Shown: positions 37,568-46,947, counted from the stretch's first letter. The stretch is DNA of 64,000 nucleotides from Actinomycetota bacterium (GCA_028698215.1 JAQVDY010000002.1:1-64000); one strand, 5' to 3'. The notes: generated by a model not told the origin, from the letters alone. Numbers and translations: made by a program.

Positions 37568-37918
37568 TTATCTTAAATTTTTTAGGTAGCTTTTTAAGGC
37601 TGAAGCATTATTATGTTGCTGGTCTTTGGCAGCAAAAAGCAAGGTAATAGTCCCCCTATCTTTCTCAAGCTTGAGTAATTGTTCTACCTGGTCTCTTTTT
37701 GCTTCCAATTCTTTAGAATATTTCTCTTTAAAGTCATCCCATTTATCCTCGTCATGGGAAAACCATTTTCTTAATTCATTACTTGGTGCCAGATGCTTTA
37801 GCCACAAATCTAGACCAGCATCTTCCCGGGATAGGCCCCTGGGCCATATTCTATCCACCAGGATGCGCATTCCATCTTGAGGAGAAGACTGGTCATAAAT
37901 TCTTTTTATTTTAATCAT
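37568..37918 (-). CDS. DUF488-family protein (YeaO-like)
   Basis: About 116 residues. The opening IKIKRIYDQSSPQDGMRILVDRIWPRGL is the hallmark of DUF488/YeaO proteins, as are KHLAPSNELRKWFSHD and the terminal TLLFAAKDQQHNNA. The function is unknown; members are small cytosolic proteins. I placed the start at the ATG at 37918, where the family begins, rather than 45 bases further out. No ribosome-binding site stands out. Confidence 0.85.
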   Translation of the reverse strand: MIKIKRIYDQSSPQDGMRILVDRIWPRGLSREDAGLDLWLKHLAPSNELRKWFSHDEDKWDDFKEKYSKELEAKRDQVEQLLKLEKDRGTITLLFAAKDQQHNNASALKSYLKNLR

Positions 37919-38150
37919 GATATTACTATAGTATATAGTTTGATAATAATTATAGTATCGCAACTGATTAAATAAAACATAATAATATTAAGGCAGCAGA
38001 AGATTTTGTGGACAAATAGCCTAAACTAGCTTAAAGGGGGATGTAGGGTTTTTATTTTTATAATTTCCCTAAGTAGATATTATAACCGCTCATAAAGTAC
38101 TTCCATTAAACAGTAATCATATCATAGATAAAAGATTTTAAAATCTATTA

Positions 38151-38521
38151 TTATTTTCTCATAAGAGACCAGTTAACATCGGTACAGGTTATTTCCATTC
38201 CCCAGGGAGCCCACCTTATTTCATCCTGGGAGATAAGCAAATAGGTAAATTGATAATCCCCGGAAGTAAAAGTAATGATGTCATCTCCTATCACCCAAAA
38301 GCCTTCAGTGATAATGGGATCCACACCGCTTTCCAAGTAAGTTTCTTCCATGTAAAAGGTACCATCGGTATTAATAGTAATTTCAGCCTGAAGGCCGGGG
38401 CAGTCCGCGCAGGGGAGAATTCCCTCAAAACTACTATGTAATCCAGACTTGCTGCATGCTGTGGCCAAAAATGAAACAGTAATTAAAACAATTATGAAAA
38501 TGATAAATAATGTTTTTTCAC
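38151..38521 (-). CDS. NlpE-like lipoprotein with a frameshift in its signal peptide
   Basis: The mature part reads EGILPCADCPGLQAEITINT, then DGTFYMEETYL: this is the NlpE N-terminal pattern with its CxxC, a small beta barrel linked to copper and surface stress sensing. The frame can be read upstream through a fine lipoprotein signal (LFIIFIIVLITVSFLATAC), but no start codon exists in that frame. A GTG with AAGGG upstream lies at 38519-38521 in another frame. One extra A in the run of six A residues at 38513-38518 would join them. This is either a true frameshift, a slippage site or a sequencing error. Confidence 0.6.
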
Positions 38522-38685
38522 AACTTAGCCCTTATTTAAATAATATTGATACAATATGAATCCCATTACTGCTAATATCCGATATGATAAACTTCAATTA
38601 TGTTGAAAGTCCGACATATTTATCCGCTTAGCGTCAAGCGCAACCACAACCACCATATAGCTTTTATTAATACTGGAATAATCAA

Positions 38686-39000
38686 TTATACATAGGTGTC
38701 AAAAACCCTGGATTGTGACCAGTTTGGCTTATTCCTTTTTACAAAAGTTTTATGGTTTTCAGAGTCCTGATAATTGTCATGGTCTGTTTTGCTGGCAAAA
38801 ATAATATGCAGTCCCACCTGAAAATCCTTGATATTAACCGCCCGGTCGTGTTCTGCTACCAGACGGCCCACATAAAAGCTGATTATTCCAGGATTATCCT
38901 TTAAATACAGGTAGCAGTCTTCAATCAGGGATTCTATTGCCTTTTCTGAATCATCTTTTAAGGTAAAGTAAACATTGTGCGCTAATTTTTGGTTATCCAT
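38686..39000 (-). CDS. Dabb-family (stress-responsive alpha/beta barrel) protein
   Basis: 104 residues. HNVYFTLKDDSEKAIESLIEDC, the central GIISFYVGR and VGLHIIFASKTDHDNYQDSE follow the Dabb pattern, a small dimeric ferredoxin-like barrel. Function of bacterial members is mostly unknown. AAGGAG lies 7 bases upstream of the ATG. Confidence 0.8.
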   Translation of the reverse strand: MDNQKLAHNVYFTLKDDSEKAIESLIEDCYLYLKDNPGIISFYVGRLVAEHDRAVNIKDFQVGLHIIFASKTDHDNYQDSENHKTFVKRNKPNWSQSRVFDTYV

Positions 39001-39144
39001 TTTTTCTCCTTGCTTTTATTTTTTCAATTGTAGGCTTAAACAGCAATAATCAGTTAAGGTAAAGCATGCTTGCCAACTTAAAAGACTATAAATATTATAC
39101 TATAATCCTTGAGGTATTATAAAAGGAAATCATTAAGATAATAT

Positions 39145-40335
39145 TCAAGTTCCAGAGTATTCATTTACCGCCAGATATATCTCTATTATGTTTTCTGCCG
39201 GGGTGCCGGGCATACATTCATGAGAAGGAGACAGGATTATTCCCCCCTTGTCTGCCCAGAGTTCTATTACTTTTTTTACTTCTCTCCTCACTTCTGCCCG
39301 GCTTCCTTTAAACAAAAGTTTTTGTACATCCATGCCCCCGTGCAGACAAACCGAATTACCAAAATTTTTATATACTTTTTCTAGATTCATGTCCTTAGCT
39401 GAAGTCTGCACCACATCAAATATGTCTATGCCTGCATCTATCATCAGTGGTAATACCTTGTTGACATTTCCACAGCAATGCCAATCAAAAAACAGGTTGT
39501 ATTTTTTAACCTCTGCAATTAATTCCTGGTAGAAAGGGAGAAAATATCTCTTAAAATCTTCAGGGCTGAAGAACAAATCCTGCTGGGTGGCTACATCATC
39601 CCAGGAGCAATAAAATTCTGCCTGGGGGCCAAAGTTTTCTAGCTCAAGGCGGTTATACTCCAGGCAGTATTGGCTGGCCAGCTTAACTATTTTCTCTGCC
39701 AGCTTCTTGTTGCCGGCCATATCCATAAGGAAGCGGTCCATGCCCCTAAGGTAACTGCAAATCATAAACAGGCTGTTAAAACTTCCCATAGCTATAAATT
39801 CATTACGCTTGCTTAAGTTTAGCAGGCTGATTTTCCGGTCATCGTCCTCAAGTGATTGCCTTAATACCTTATCTTTTTGTTCGTAATAAAGGTTTACCAT
39901 ATGACTGAAGTCAAAATATTCCAATTTAGAAATCAAAAAATTCTCATTTATTTCACTGGCTGATTCTATAGAAGCCAGGGGAGGATCTAGAAACCTGGGG
40001 TACTCATAATCAAACTCTGCTATCCTTTTAGCAATAGCCCTGATGCCCAAGACATGAAACATGCAGTCGTCTTGGATATAGGGCTCAGGGGGAGGGGGGC
40101 CATTGTATTTGGCATGAAATGTAGAAAAATAGCAAACATTGTGTCCCATAGCCCAAAAATCTGCTCCCAATTTTTCCAGTAGAATATCTTTAATACTAAT
40201 AAAGTCATCCGTGGGCTCAATATTGAAATGTTTAAGCAAAGCAGAAGTTACATTTTTAAGTCCCCGGTAGGAAGTTGGTATCCTATCTACGCTTTTTAAA
40301 TTTATAGCCCTAACAGCTCTTTCTTTTTTATTCAT
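39145..40335 (-). CDS. Uroporphyrinogen decarboxylase (URO-D) superfamily protein
   Basis: 396 residues with the URO-D TIM-barrel layout. The N-terminus KKERAVRAINLKSVDRIP, the metal-binding WHCCGNVNKVLPLMIDAGID and LHGGMDVQKLLFKGSR are typical. A further signature lies near the end (LSPSHECMPGTPAENI). In anaerobes such proteins are often corrinoid-linked methyltransferases (MtaA/MtbA-like) rather than haem enzymes. There are no haem, corrinoid-protein or methyltransferase genes nearby, so the substrate is open. Confidence 0.75.
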   Translation of the reverse strand: MNKKERAVRAINLKSVDRIPTSYRGLKNVTSALLKHFNIEPTDDFISIKDILLEKLGADFWAMGHNVCYFSTFHAKYNGPPPPEPYIQDDCMFHVLGIRAIAKRIAEFDYEYPRFLDPPLASIESASEINENFLISKLEYFDFSHMVNLYYEQKDKVLRQSLEDDDRKISLLNLSKRNEFIAMGSFNSLFMICSYLRGMDRFLMDMAGNKKLAEKIVKLASQYCLEYNRLELENFGPQAEFYCSWDDVATQQDLFFSPEDFKRYFLPFYQELIAEVKKYNLFFDWHCCGNVNKVLPLMIDAGIDIFDVVQTSAKDMNLEKVYKNFGNSVCLHGGMDVQKLLFKGSRAEVRREVKKVIELWADKGGIILSPSHECMPGTPAENIIEIYLAVNEYSGT

Positions 40336-40489
40336 GTTTTGCTTTGGTGGGGGACAACACCATTTTCCTTTTAATTTTAAACTAATTTATGCTGTTTTTA
40401 AATTATTAGCCTAAATGGGTTAAAATGTAAATAACGGTTAAACTTAGCGTTTGGCGTCCAGGCTATATTTTTTTATTTTTCACCATCTT

Positions 40490-41023
40490 TTAGAGACCTA
40501 AGTCTATATAAACAATATTCTGGGGAGGAATATTAAGGTCAGTTAACACCAGCACCAGTTCCTTAACATCCGTGTCTACATCAAAAGTGGCAGAGTAGGT
40601 ATGCTCGGTACCCGGAATAATTTCCTGTAGGGTACAAGCCTGTTCAGGACTGAAAAAAGCAAAAGCTGGCAAACAGATGGAATAGCTATTGCCTTTATCA
40701 TCAATAGCTGTAAGGTCATACAGTACCCTAGGTTCCTGACCTGTATTTTCTACTGTAAAGGTTATGCCTATAAACTTACCGTATTCTGTCTCCAAAAAAG
40801 CATCACTTCCATCATCTATAAGTAGTGTGCCCAAGTCTGTGGTTTCATTTATCACCCATATTATATCGCCGGCAACAGCTTCCTGACCAACTGCTAATTT
40901 TTCTACATTGGAGATATCAACTTCAGGCACAGAACCAGTTTCAGCTATATTTTGCTGGCAACCGTTTATTAAAAAAAGGACTGCCAGTACCGGGACCATG
41001 AATAGAAATATATACTTCTTCAT
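40490..41023 (-). CDS. DUF4352-type lipoprotein
   Basis: About 177 residues. The signal peptide ends in the lipobox LINGC. The mature part contains GKFIGITFTVENTGQEPRVL, the immunoglobulin-like core of DUF4352, and an acidic C-terminal beta region. I chose ATG at 41023 because AGGAG lies just upstream; an in-frame ATG at 41041 lacks such a site. Probably an outer-face membrane-anchored protein of unknown function. Confidence 0.72.
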   Translation of the reverse strand: MKKYIFLFMVPVLAVLFLINGCQQNIAETGSVPEVDISNVEKLAVGQEAVAGDIIWVINETTDLGTLLIDDGSDAFLETEYGKFIGITFTVENTGQEPRVLYDLTAIDDKGNSYSICLPAFAFFSPEQACTLQEIIPGTEHTYSATFDVDTDVKELVLVLTDLNIPPQNIVYIDLGL

Positions 41024-41075
41024 TTTATTTTCTCCTATCATTTTTAATAGATAACAATAATTTTAGTTTCTTTTC

Positions 41076-41516
41076 CTAACCCCTTAAATATTTTAAATCT
41101 TGCAGTATTTCTTCTGCATGCCGGGCAGGGTTAACCGTTGAATAGGCTTTAGCTATTATGCCATCAGGGTTAACCAGGTATGATACTCTTTTAGTAACCA
41201 GGCCGCGGGCATGGTACTTACTTATAACTTCTTTATTGGGATCTGAAAGAAGGGTGAGAGTAATACCATATTTGTCAGCAAACTTCTTATGGCTTTGGGG
41301 AAGATCCGGGCTTATACCAATGACCTCTGCATTTAGATCCTTAAACTTATCCAGGTTTTCTTTAAAATTATTTGCTTCCTTGGTACAGCCGGGGCTATCA
41401 TCCTTGGGATAAAAATAAATAATAACCCATTTATCCCTGTATTCAAACAAAGCATGCGACTTGTTGTTTTGGTCTATTAGTGTAAAATCAGGTGCTTTGG
41501 TATTTTCCTTTAGCAT
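41076..41516 (-). CDS. bcp: Thiol peroxidase Bcp (peroxiredoxin, 1-Cys form)
   Basis: 146 residues of the PrxQ/Bcp family, which reduces hydroperoxides. The peroxidatic cysteine is C44 in the motif SPGCTKEA. The usual resolving cysteine five residues later is asparagine (N49) and no other cysteine occurs, so this is a 1-Cys variant that must be reduced by an outside thiol. Part of a minus-strand group with a superoxide reductase, giving a two-step oxygen defence suited to an anaerobe. Confidence 0.92.
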   Translation of the reverse strand: MLKENTKAPDFTLIDQNNKSHALFEYRDKWVIIYFYPKDDSPGCTKEANNFKENLDKFKDLNAEVIGISPDLPQSHKKFADKYGITLTLLSDPNKEVISKYHARGLVTKRVSYLVNPDGIIAKAYSTVNPARHAEEILQDLKYLRG

Positions 41517-41542
41517 GTATTTCCTTTCCGTTTGATTCCACC

Positions 41543-41568
41543 TTCCAGGCTTGATTAGAAGCCTGGAA
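41543..41568. repeat. Perfect 10-bp inverted repeat between minus-strand genes
   Basis: TTCCAGGCTT, six bases, AAGCCTGGAA. It lies 55 bases past the end of the helical lipoprotein gene and 27 bases before bcp. It is strong enough to act as a terminator or mRNA-processing hairpin, but no T-run follows on the minus strand. Confidence 0.7.
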
Positions 41569-41622
41569 CCCTTGTTTTAGTTTAGCATCCTCTTTTTTAA
41601 ATCCCTTAAGGCTATATCTGCG

Positions 41623-42210
41623 CTATAGCCTTTCCAGTTCCAGCTCTTTCTGATTAATTCCCAAGCTCTTAGCTGCTTGGTCAAAAATGTTGAATATCTT
41701 GTCTATTTCCAGCCAAAATACCTCTTCCAGCAGATAGGCGGTATCACTTATCTCTGATAACGTCTGGGCATCTGCACCCTCTTCAAACTTGTAGAGGAAT
41801 ATAATTCTATAGCCCACAATATCCAAGGCATACCGGTGTGCCTGTTCAGCTATGCCCGGTGGTATTATTTTTTCCAAATTTTGGTATAACTGCTCATATT
41901 TTGTTCTCAGCTGACCGGCATAAACCATTTTCTCTTTAGGGGTTGAACCTGGCTCATTAAATTCTTCCAGTAACGGTTCTGTTTCCATAATATATTGGGA
42001 CCATAATGGAAAGAATTCCTGGCTGAATTGATTAAATTCCCTTAGTTGAGACTCAAATTGGGGTACTGAATTTATCTCAATGCTGGCAGTAAATTTGGCC
42101 TGCAAATCATGAGTGGAGAAAGAATAGTCCAAGCTGCTATTTTCTTTTTGGCAGCCAACAGATGCAATAACGGCGGCTATTATAATGACTATAAATATCT
42201 TTCTCCACAT
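41623..42210 (-). CDS. Helical lipoprotein of unknown function
   Basis: 195 residues. The signal peptide ends in the lipobox IASVGC. The mature protein is predicted to be mostly helical, with FNQFSQEFFPLWSQYI, PLLEEFNEPGS, YEQLYQNLEKIIPPG, RYALDIVGYR and YKFEEGAD as landmarks. The same spacing of landmarks recurs in the protein encoded at 46245-46760, so the two share a domain of about 115 residues. I do not recognise the family. It begins 6 bases after superoxide reductase and is probably co-transcribed with it. Confidence 0.65.
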   Translation of the reverse strand: MWRKIFIVIIIAAVIASVGCQKENSSLDYSFSTHDLQAKFTASIEINSVPQFESQLREFNQFSQEFFPLWSQYIMETEPLLEEFNEPGSTPKEKMVYAGQLRTKYEQLYQNLEKIIPPGIAEQAHRYALDIVGYRIIFLYKFEEGADAQTLSEISDTAYLLEEVFWLEIDKIFNIFDQAAKSLGINQKELELERL

Positions 42211-42216
42211 GGTTAA

Positions 42217-42615
42217 TCAGCTGTTTAATTTTAACTGTTTAGAGCTTTGCCATAGGCCATGTATATTACAATAGGATGAAGCCAGCAGGTTACCCTGTTT
42301 TTCAGTAGTAAGAGAAAAAACCCCTTTGTAATTGGTGTATACAGTACTGGTATCTGCCCCCTGTACAGAGCTGCCGTGAGCTGAAAAATTAATATCGCCA
42401 ATATGTATGGGATATTTATCCCCATCTGGCAGGAAAAATAGGGAGATCCAGGTTATATGGTGTTGGGTAGTGTTAGGATGCGCAATTTCTTTTCCAATGC
42501 TAATCTTTATTTCAACCGGCTCTCCCTTTTTGGCGCCCGGCTCTACTTCTATTACTGGAACATGTTTTTCTGTTTTAAAATCTGCAGTTTGCAATAATTG
42601 ATCTAAATTAGCCAT
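42217..42615 (-). CDS. Superoxide reductase (neelaredoxin type)
   Basis: 132 residues. All ligands of the Fe(His)4Cys centre can be seen: EKH at 16-18, HPNTTQHH (47, 53, 54) and the C-terminal SYCNIHGLW (C117, H120). The N-terminal desulforedoxin domain is absent, so it is the one-iron neelaredoxin type. It reduces superoxide to hydrogen peroxide without making oxygen, a hallmark of anaerobes. AAAGGA lies before the ATG. Confidence 0.92.
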   Translation of the reverse strand: MANLDQLLQTADFKTEKHVPVIEVEPGAKKGEPVEIKISIGKEIAHPNTTQHHITWISLFFLPDGDKYPIHIGDINFSAHGSSVQGADTSTVYTNYKGVFSLTTEKQGNLLASSYCNIHGLWQSSKQLKLNS

Positions 42616-42837
42616 TTTTGTCCTTTCCCATAATTGTAATGATTTAATTTTAGCTATAGACTGGGATTAAGTTAACGGCAGTAGGTACAGTTTGCATCAT
42701 CAAAAAGTACGGGTTTATACTGGCCATAAGTATAGATAGCTTAAAGCAATAGGCTAAAATCTTGACTAAAATCAGTTAGCCTTTAGACTATAAACATAGA
42801 ATATTTTCCATAATTAAAAAGAGGGAGATAAAACACC

Positions 42838-43965
42838 ATGCCTAAATCCCTGGTTAGCTATTACGCTCCTGCCGGTAGGAGTACTTTAGAGGAAATTGAA
42901 AACCAAAAAAGGTTATTAAGACAGTATCATGGCCCGGTAAGCAGATTTTACGATGCAGTTACCGAATTGGTTTTAATATTGAATAGAGACAGGCAGATAG
43001 TGTATTTTAATTCTGCTGCTGCTGCTTTGCTGGGAGAAGATAATCCCAATCATCTTTATGGTTTAAGGCCGGGGGAAGCTTTGGGGTGTAGCTATTCCTG
43101 TCTTTACAGCGGGGGCTGCGGGACCAGTGAATATTGCACGCAGTGTGGGGCGGTAAATGCCATACTGTCAGCTTTAAATAATAAAGCTGACCTCAGGGAG
43201 TGCAGGATTTTAAAAGGGCCCCGGATGGAGGCTTTAAATCTATTAATCCGTACTACCCCCTTAAGATTGGAAGGACAAAATTTCAGCATTCTGGCTATTA
43301 CTGATATAAGTAACGAAAAAAGAAGGCAGGTGCTGGAAAGGATTTTTTTCCATGATTTAATGAACACTGCATCAGCAATTCAATTACTCTCCAATGCAAT
43401 AAACTCCAAGCAACAGGAGATAAGAGGCAATCCCCAATGGGCCAGCCTTTTGGCTGGAATTAAACAGCTTATAGCTGAACTTAAATCACAGAAGGAATTG
43501 CTGGCAGCTGAAAACGGGGAGTTACTGGTAGAACGAGTGCCGGTAGATGCAAATGCCATTATTAAGAATTTATCAGAAACCTTTAACCAGCGCTTTACAG
43601 ACCGGGAAGTTGTGGTGCAATGCTTCCAGGAAAAAATGGTCTTAAATACAGACCAGGGGTTATTTACCAGGGTATTGGAGAATATGGTATTAAACGCATT
43701 AGAAGCCAGCCCTCCCGGACAAAAGGTTATAGTTTCTAGTGAACTGGTGGATGGTTTTGCTGAATTTAGGGTTCACAATGCAGGATTCATACCCAAAGAG
43801 CACCAATTACAGCTTTTCCAGAGGTCCTTTACTACCAAGGGTGCAGGCAGGGGCCTGGGTACATACAGCATGAAATTGCTAAGCGAGCAATATTTGGAGG
43901 GCAGTATTAGTTTTAAAAGTTCGCTGGAACAGGGGACTACATTTATTGCCCGCTATCCTGCATAA
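42838..43965 (+). CDS. Soluble PAS sensor histidine kinase with a cysteine-rich PAS domain
   Basis: 375 residues with no membrane segment. A PAS domain (about 35-155) contains five cysteines, C84, C88, C94, C100 and C103, in CSYSC, GGCG and CTQC groups. The phosphoacceptor region has FFHDLMNTAS (H172) and the ATPase part has VLENMVLNALEASP, with FTTKGAGRGLGTYSMKLL near the end. Such cysteine-rich PAS kinases may bind a metal, haem or iron-sulfur centre and so sense redox state. The next gene is a second kinase. Its cognate regulator is not certain. Confidence 0.85.
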   Translation: MPKSLVSYYAPAGRSTLEEIENQKRLLRQYHGPVSRFYDAVTELVLILNRDRQIVYFNSAAAALLGEDNPNHLYGLRPGEALGCSYSCLYSGGCGTSEYCTQCGAVNAILSALNNKADLRECRILKGPRMEALNLLIRTTPLRLEGQNFSILAITDISNEKRRQVLERIFFHDLMNTASAIQLLSNAINSKQQEIRGNPQWASLLAGIKQLIAELKSQKELLAAENGELLVERVPVDANAIIKNLSETFNQRFTDREVVVQCFQEKMVLNTDQGLFTRVLENMVLNALEASPPGQKVIVSSELVDGFAEFRVHNAGFIPKEHQLQLFQRSFTTKGAGRGLGTYSMKLLSEQYLEGSISFKSSLEQGTTFIARYPA

Positions 43966-43994
43966 TTGTTAATGCAGACATAAAGGTTTAAATA

Positions 43995-46112
43995 TTGGCA
44001 ACAGCTTTCTTTAGAAAAAACTATTTACTTTTAATTTTGGGGCTGGCTTCCATTGCAGGGCTCTATTTATTAAGCCTATACAGTTACATTATCTACCACA
44101 GTATCATAGAGCTGTTTAGTATAATAATAGCCATCGGCATTTTCGTAGTGGCCTGGAATTCCAGGAAATATCTGGATAATCACTTTCTTCTATTTGTGGG
44201 CTTATCTTATTTTTTCGTAGCCATATTGGATTTACTGCATACCCTAGCCTACAGCGGTTCAGGAGTATTTATTGGATTTATCGAATCAGACCTGGCTACC
44301 CAGCTGTGGATTGCAGCCAGGTATATGCAGAGCGTATCTTTACTTTTAGCCTTATTGTTTATAACTAGAAGGTTAAATTTAAAGATCCAGTTTGTTATCT
44401 ATTCTATAGTAACTATACTATTATTATTATCAATATTTTACTGGGAGGTTTTTCCTGCCTGTTTTATTGAGGGCTCAGGGCTTACCCAGTTTAAAATCAT
44501 CAGTGAATACATAATTTCTTTTATATTGGCAGCGGCTGTAGTTTTATTATTTTTTTACCGCAGTGAATTTAACCCCAAAATATTTTCTTTAATCATAGCT
44601 TCCCTGGCATTAACCATAGTATCTGAGCTAATGTTCACTCTATATGACGATGTATACGGATTGTTTAACCAGTTAGGCCATTTCCTTAAATTTGTATCTT
44701 TCTTTTTAATTTATAAAGCGGTAATAGAAACTGGCTTTTCACAACCTTTAGACTTATTGTTTTTCAAATTAAAACAGGGTGAAAAAGAAATTAAGGATAA
44801 TGAGAAAAAGTTCAGGTCGCTTTTCTTATCTATGAATGAGGCGGTATGTCTGCAGGAACTGCTTTATGATGCTAATGGCCAGGTTATTGATTACAAGATA
44901 GTGGATGTTAACCCTTCTTTTGTTTTTATAACCGGTTGGCCAAGAGAGCAGGTTGTAGGGCGGAAAGCCTCTGAAACTTATGGAACCGATATTCCATACC
45001 TGGATGCTTATCTAAAGGTGATAAAAACTGGGGATCCGGTCCGGTTTGAAACCTATTTTCCTGCCCTGGATAAATATCTGTCCCTATCTGCTTTTTCACC
45101 CGCCAAGGGTAAAATTGCTACTGTTTTTTCTGATATCACCCAAAGGAAAAAGGCTGAGCTGGAAATTGAAAGCCTGTCCAGGTTTACTTTGGAAAACCCT
45201 AATCCCGTCATGAGGATAGATAAAAAGAATTCCATAATCTATGCCAATGATCCAGCTCAGCAAATACTGGCAAATATGGGTGATAAACAGAAAACCGAAT
45301 TTATAAAGGTGCTGCAAAAATCTGCTGAAAGCTACAATAGGGAGGAAGGCTCAGCAGTAACCGAAATTACCCTGGGCAAACTTATATATGAATTTACAAT
45401 AGTACCGGTAAAAGAGTCAAATTACCTAAATATATATGGAACAGATATTACTATAAGAAAAAATGCAGAAAAGCTGCAAAAAAAGATAGCCAGGGAAAGG
45501 GCTTTAAGCCAAGAGCGTAACAAGCTGGCCCGGGAACTTCATGATACTGTAACCCAAACCCTTTTTTCTGCAAACCTTATTGCGGGAACTATACCTAAAT
45601 TATGGGAAAAAGATCCGAATGCGGTAGCCAAAAGGTTGGAAGAAATCAAACTTCTTTACCAGGCAGCCCTAAAAGAAATGAGGATATTGCTGTATGAATT
45701 AAAACCTTCTGCCTTAAAAGATGAAAATCTTATCAATTTGCTTAACCAATTAGTTAAATCTATTGAATCCAAGTCCAAAATACCGGTTACCCTCTCGGTA
45801 GAAGGCGAGTATAAGTATCCCTCTAAAATTGAGTTTGGATTTTACCGTATAGCACAAGAAGCTTTAAATAATATCATAAAACATTCTTCTGCCACCCAGG
45901 CCTATATCATTATAAAAAGCAATCCTCAAAACCTGGAACTTACCATACAGGATAACGGCCGGGGCTTTGATCCCGAAACTGTGCCTTCTACTAATCTAGG
46001 TTTAAATATAATGAAAGAGAGGGCAAGGATAATGGGTGCTTCCATAAACATTAAAAGTGTGCCTGATGAAGGTACCCGGATACATGTGGTCTTCTCCAAA
46101 GCTGTTAAATAA
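43995..46112 (+). CDS. Membrane sensor histidine kinase, MASE3-PAS-HisKA_3
   Basis: 705 residues. The first 245 form a multi-helix MASE3-type membrane sensor (LFVGLSYFFVAILDLLHTLAYSG). Two PAS-like segments follow (about 265-395 and 395-495). The NarX/LiaS-type kinase core has the dimerisation His in LARELHDTVTQTLFSANL (H516) and the ATPase motif QDNGRGF. The start is TTG at 43995 with AAAGG upstream. Its HisKA_3 type matches the NarL-type regulator at 46948. Confidence 0.87.
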   Translation: MATAFFRKNYLLLILGLASIAGLYLLSLYSYIIYHSIIELFSIIIAIGIFVVAWNSRKYLDNHFLLFVGLSYFFVAILDLLHTLAYSGSGVFIGFIESDLATQLWIAARYMQSVSLLLALLFITRRLNLKIQFVIYSIVTILLLLSIFYWEVFPACFIEGSGLTQFKIISEYIISFILAAAVVLLFFYRSEFNPKIFSLIIASLALTIVSELMFTLYDDVYGLFNQLGHFLKFVSFFLIYKAVIETGFSQPLDLLFFKLKQGEKEIKDNEKKFRSLFLSMNEAVCLQELLYDANGQVIDYKIVDVNPSFVFITGWPREQVVGRKASETYGTDIPYLDAYLKVIKTGDPVRFETYFPALDKYLSLSAFSPAKGKIATVFSDITQRKKAELEIESLSRFTLENPNPVMRIDKKNSIIYANDPAQQILANMGDKQKTEFIKVLQKSAESYNREEGSAVTEITLGKLIYEFTIVPVKESNYLNIYGTDITIRKNAEKLQKKIARERALSQERNKLARELHDTVTQTLFSANLIAGTIPKLWEKDPNAVAKRLEEIKLLYQAALKEMRILLYELKPSALKDENLINLLNQLVKSIESKSKIPVTLSVEGEYKYPSKIEFGFYRIAQEALNNIIKHSSATQAYIIIKSNPQNLELTIQDNGRGFDPETVPSTNLGLNIMKERARIMGASINIKSVPDEGTRIHVVFSKAVK

Positions 46113-46244
46113 GAATATTTATCTGTGCTTTAGTTTAGTTAAATCCCCTACTTTTTTCCTCTAAATACTGTACTTAGTACTATTACTATAGTGATGATTT
46201 CAGTATAGTCTTATAAATATATCAGATATTGAGGGGGAATTAAG

Positions 46245-46760
46245 GTGAAGAGCAAAATAGAATATAGAGATAATCATTTGGCAAAAATAATTGAATTAAA
46301 GATCCAGATACAAGCTTCTCAACTGGTTTGGGACTTAGGTCTAATGTCAGAGGGCCCGCAGTTGGAAATATCTAATTTTTATCAATTTTATAAAAGTTTT
46401 AGCCGCATTTGGGAAAGGTACCATAATAGAATTTCACCACTTCTAAGCGATTTTAATTATAAATCCAATATCAGGCATATATATGCTGAAATTATTGCTG
46501 CCCAATACAGCAAATACTTGGAATCTTTGGAACAGCTGGAAGTTCCTCCCAATCTAATATCAGCTTTTAACCGATACCGGCAATCGATTATAGCCCGTAA
46601 ATGTTGGGTGCAGTCATACCGGCAAGGCATAGACAGCATATATGATGCTGATCATTTGGATTACCAGCAAGACTATCAATTTTGGTGTTCACTGGGCCAG
46701 CAGTATCTAAAATTAAGTGAAACCAATAAAGCTTCTGAAAAGCCTTGCGTTGTGGCCTAA
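46245..46760 (+). CDS. Helical protein of unknown function, related to the lipoprotein at 41623
   Basis: 171 residues, no signal peptide, mostly helical. Landmarks FYQFYKSFSRIWERY, SPLLSDFN, YSKYLESLEQLEVPP, RYRQSI and YRQGIDS align with those of the lipoprotein encoded at 41623-42210 (FNQF, LW, PLLEEFN, YEQLYQNLEKIIPP, RYALDI, YKFEEGAD). The start is GTG at 46245 with GAGGGGG upstream. It sits between the membrane kinase and its likely response regulator, so it may belong to that signalling unit. No function known. Confidence 0.62.
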   Translation: MKSKIEYRDNHLAKIIELKIQIQASQLVWDLGLMSEGPQLEISNFYQFYKSFSRIWERYHNRISPLLSDFNYKSNIRHIYAEIIAAQYSKYLESLEQLEVPPNLISAFNRYRQSIIARKCWVQSYRQGIDSIYDADHLDYQQDYQFWCSLGQQYLKLSETNKASEKPCVVA

Positions 46761-46947
46761 ACTGTAAGCTTTAACTGCTAATATAATCTTTAGATTAATT
46801 TTTCCCCTAAATACCTGCAGCACAGATATGTTCAAGCTTGCCGGGTATAAATTAATTTAATACAAAATAATAATGTTAATCTCAAGTCTAAATTGCTATA
46901 ATTAACCATATGATAGGAAAATCTTAAACTTATAGCATATCTTAACC

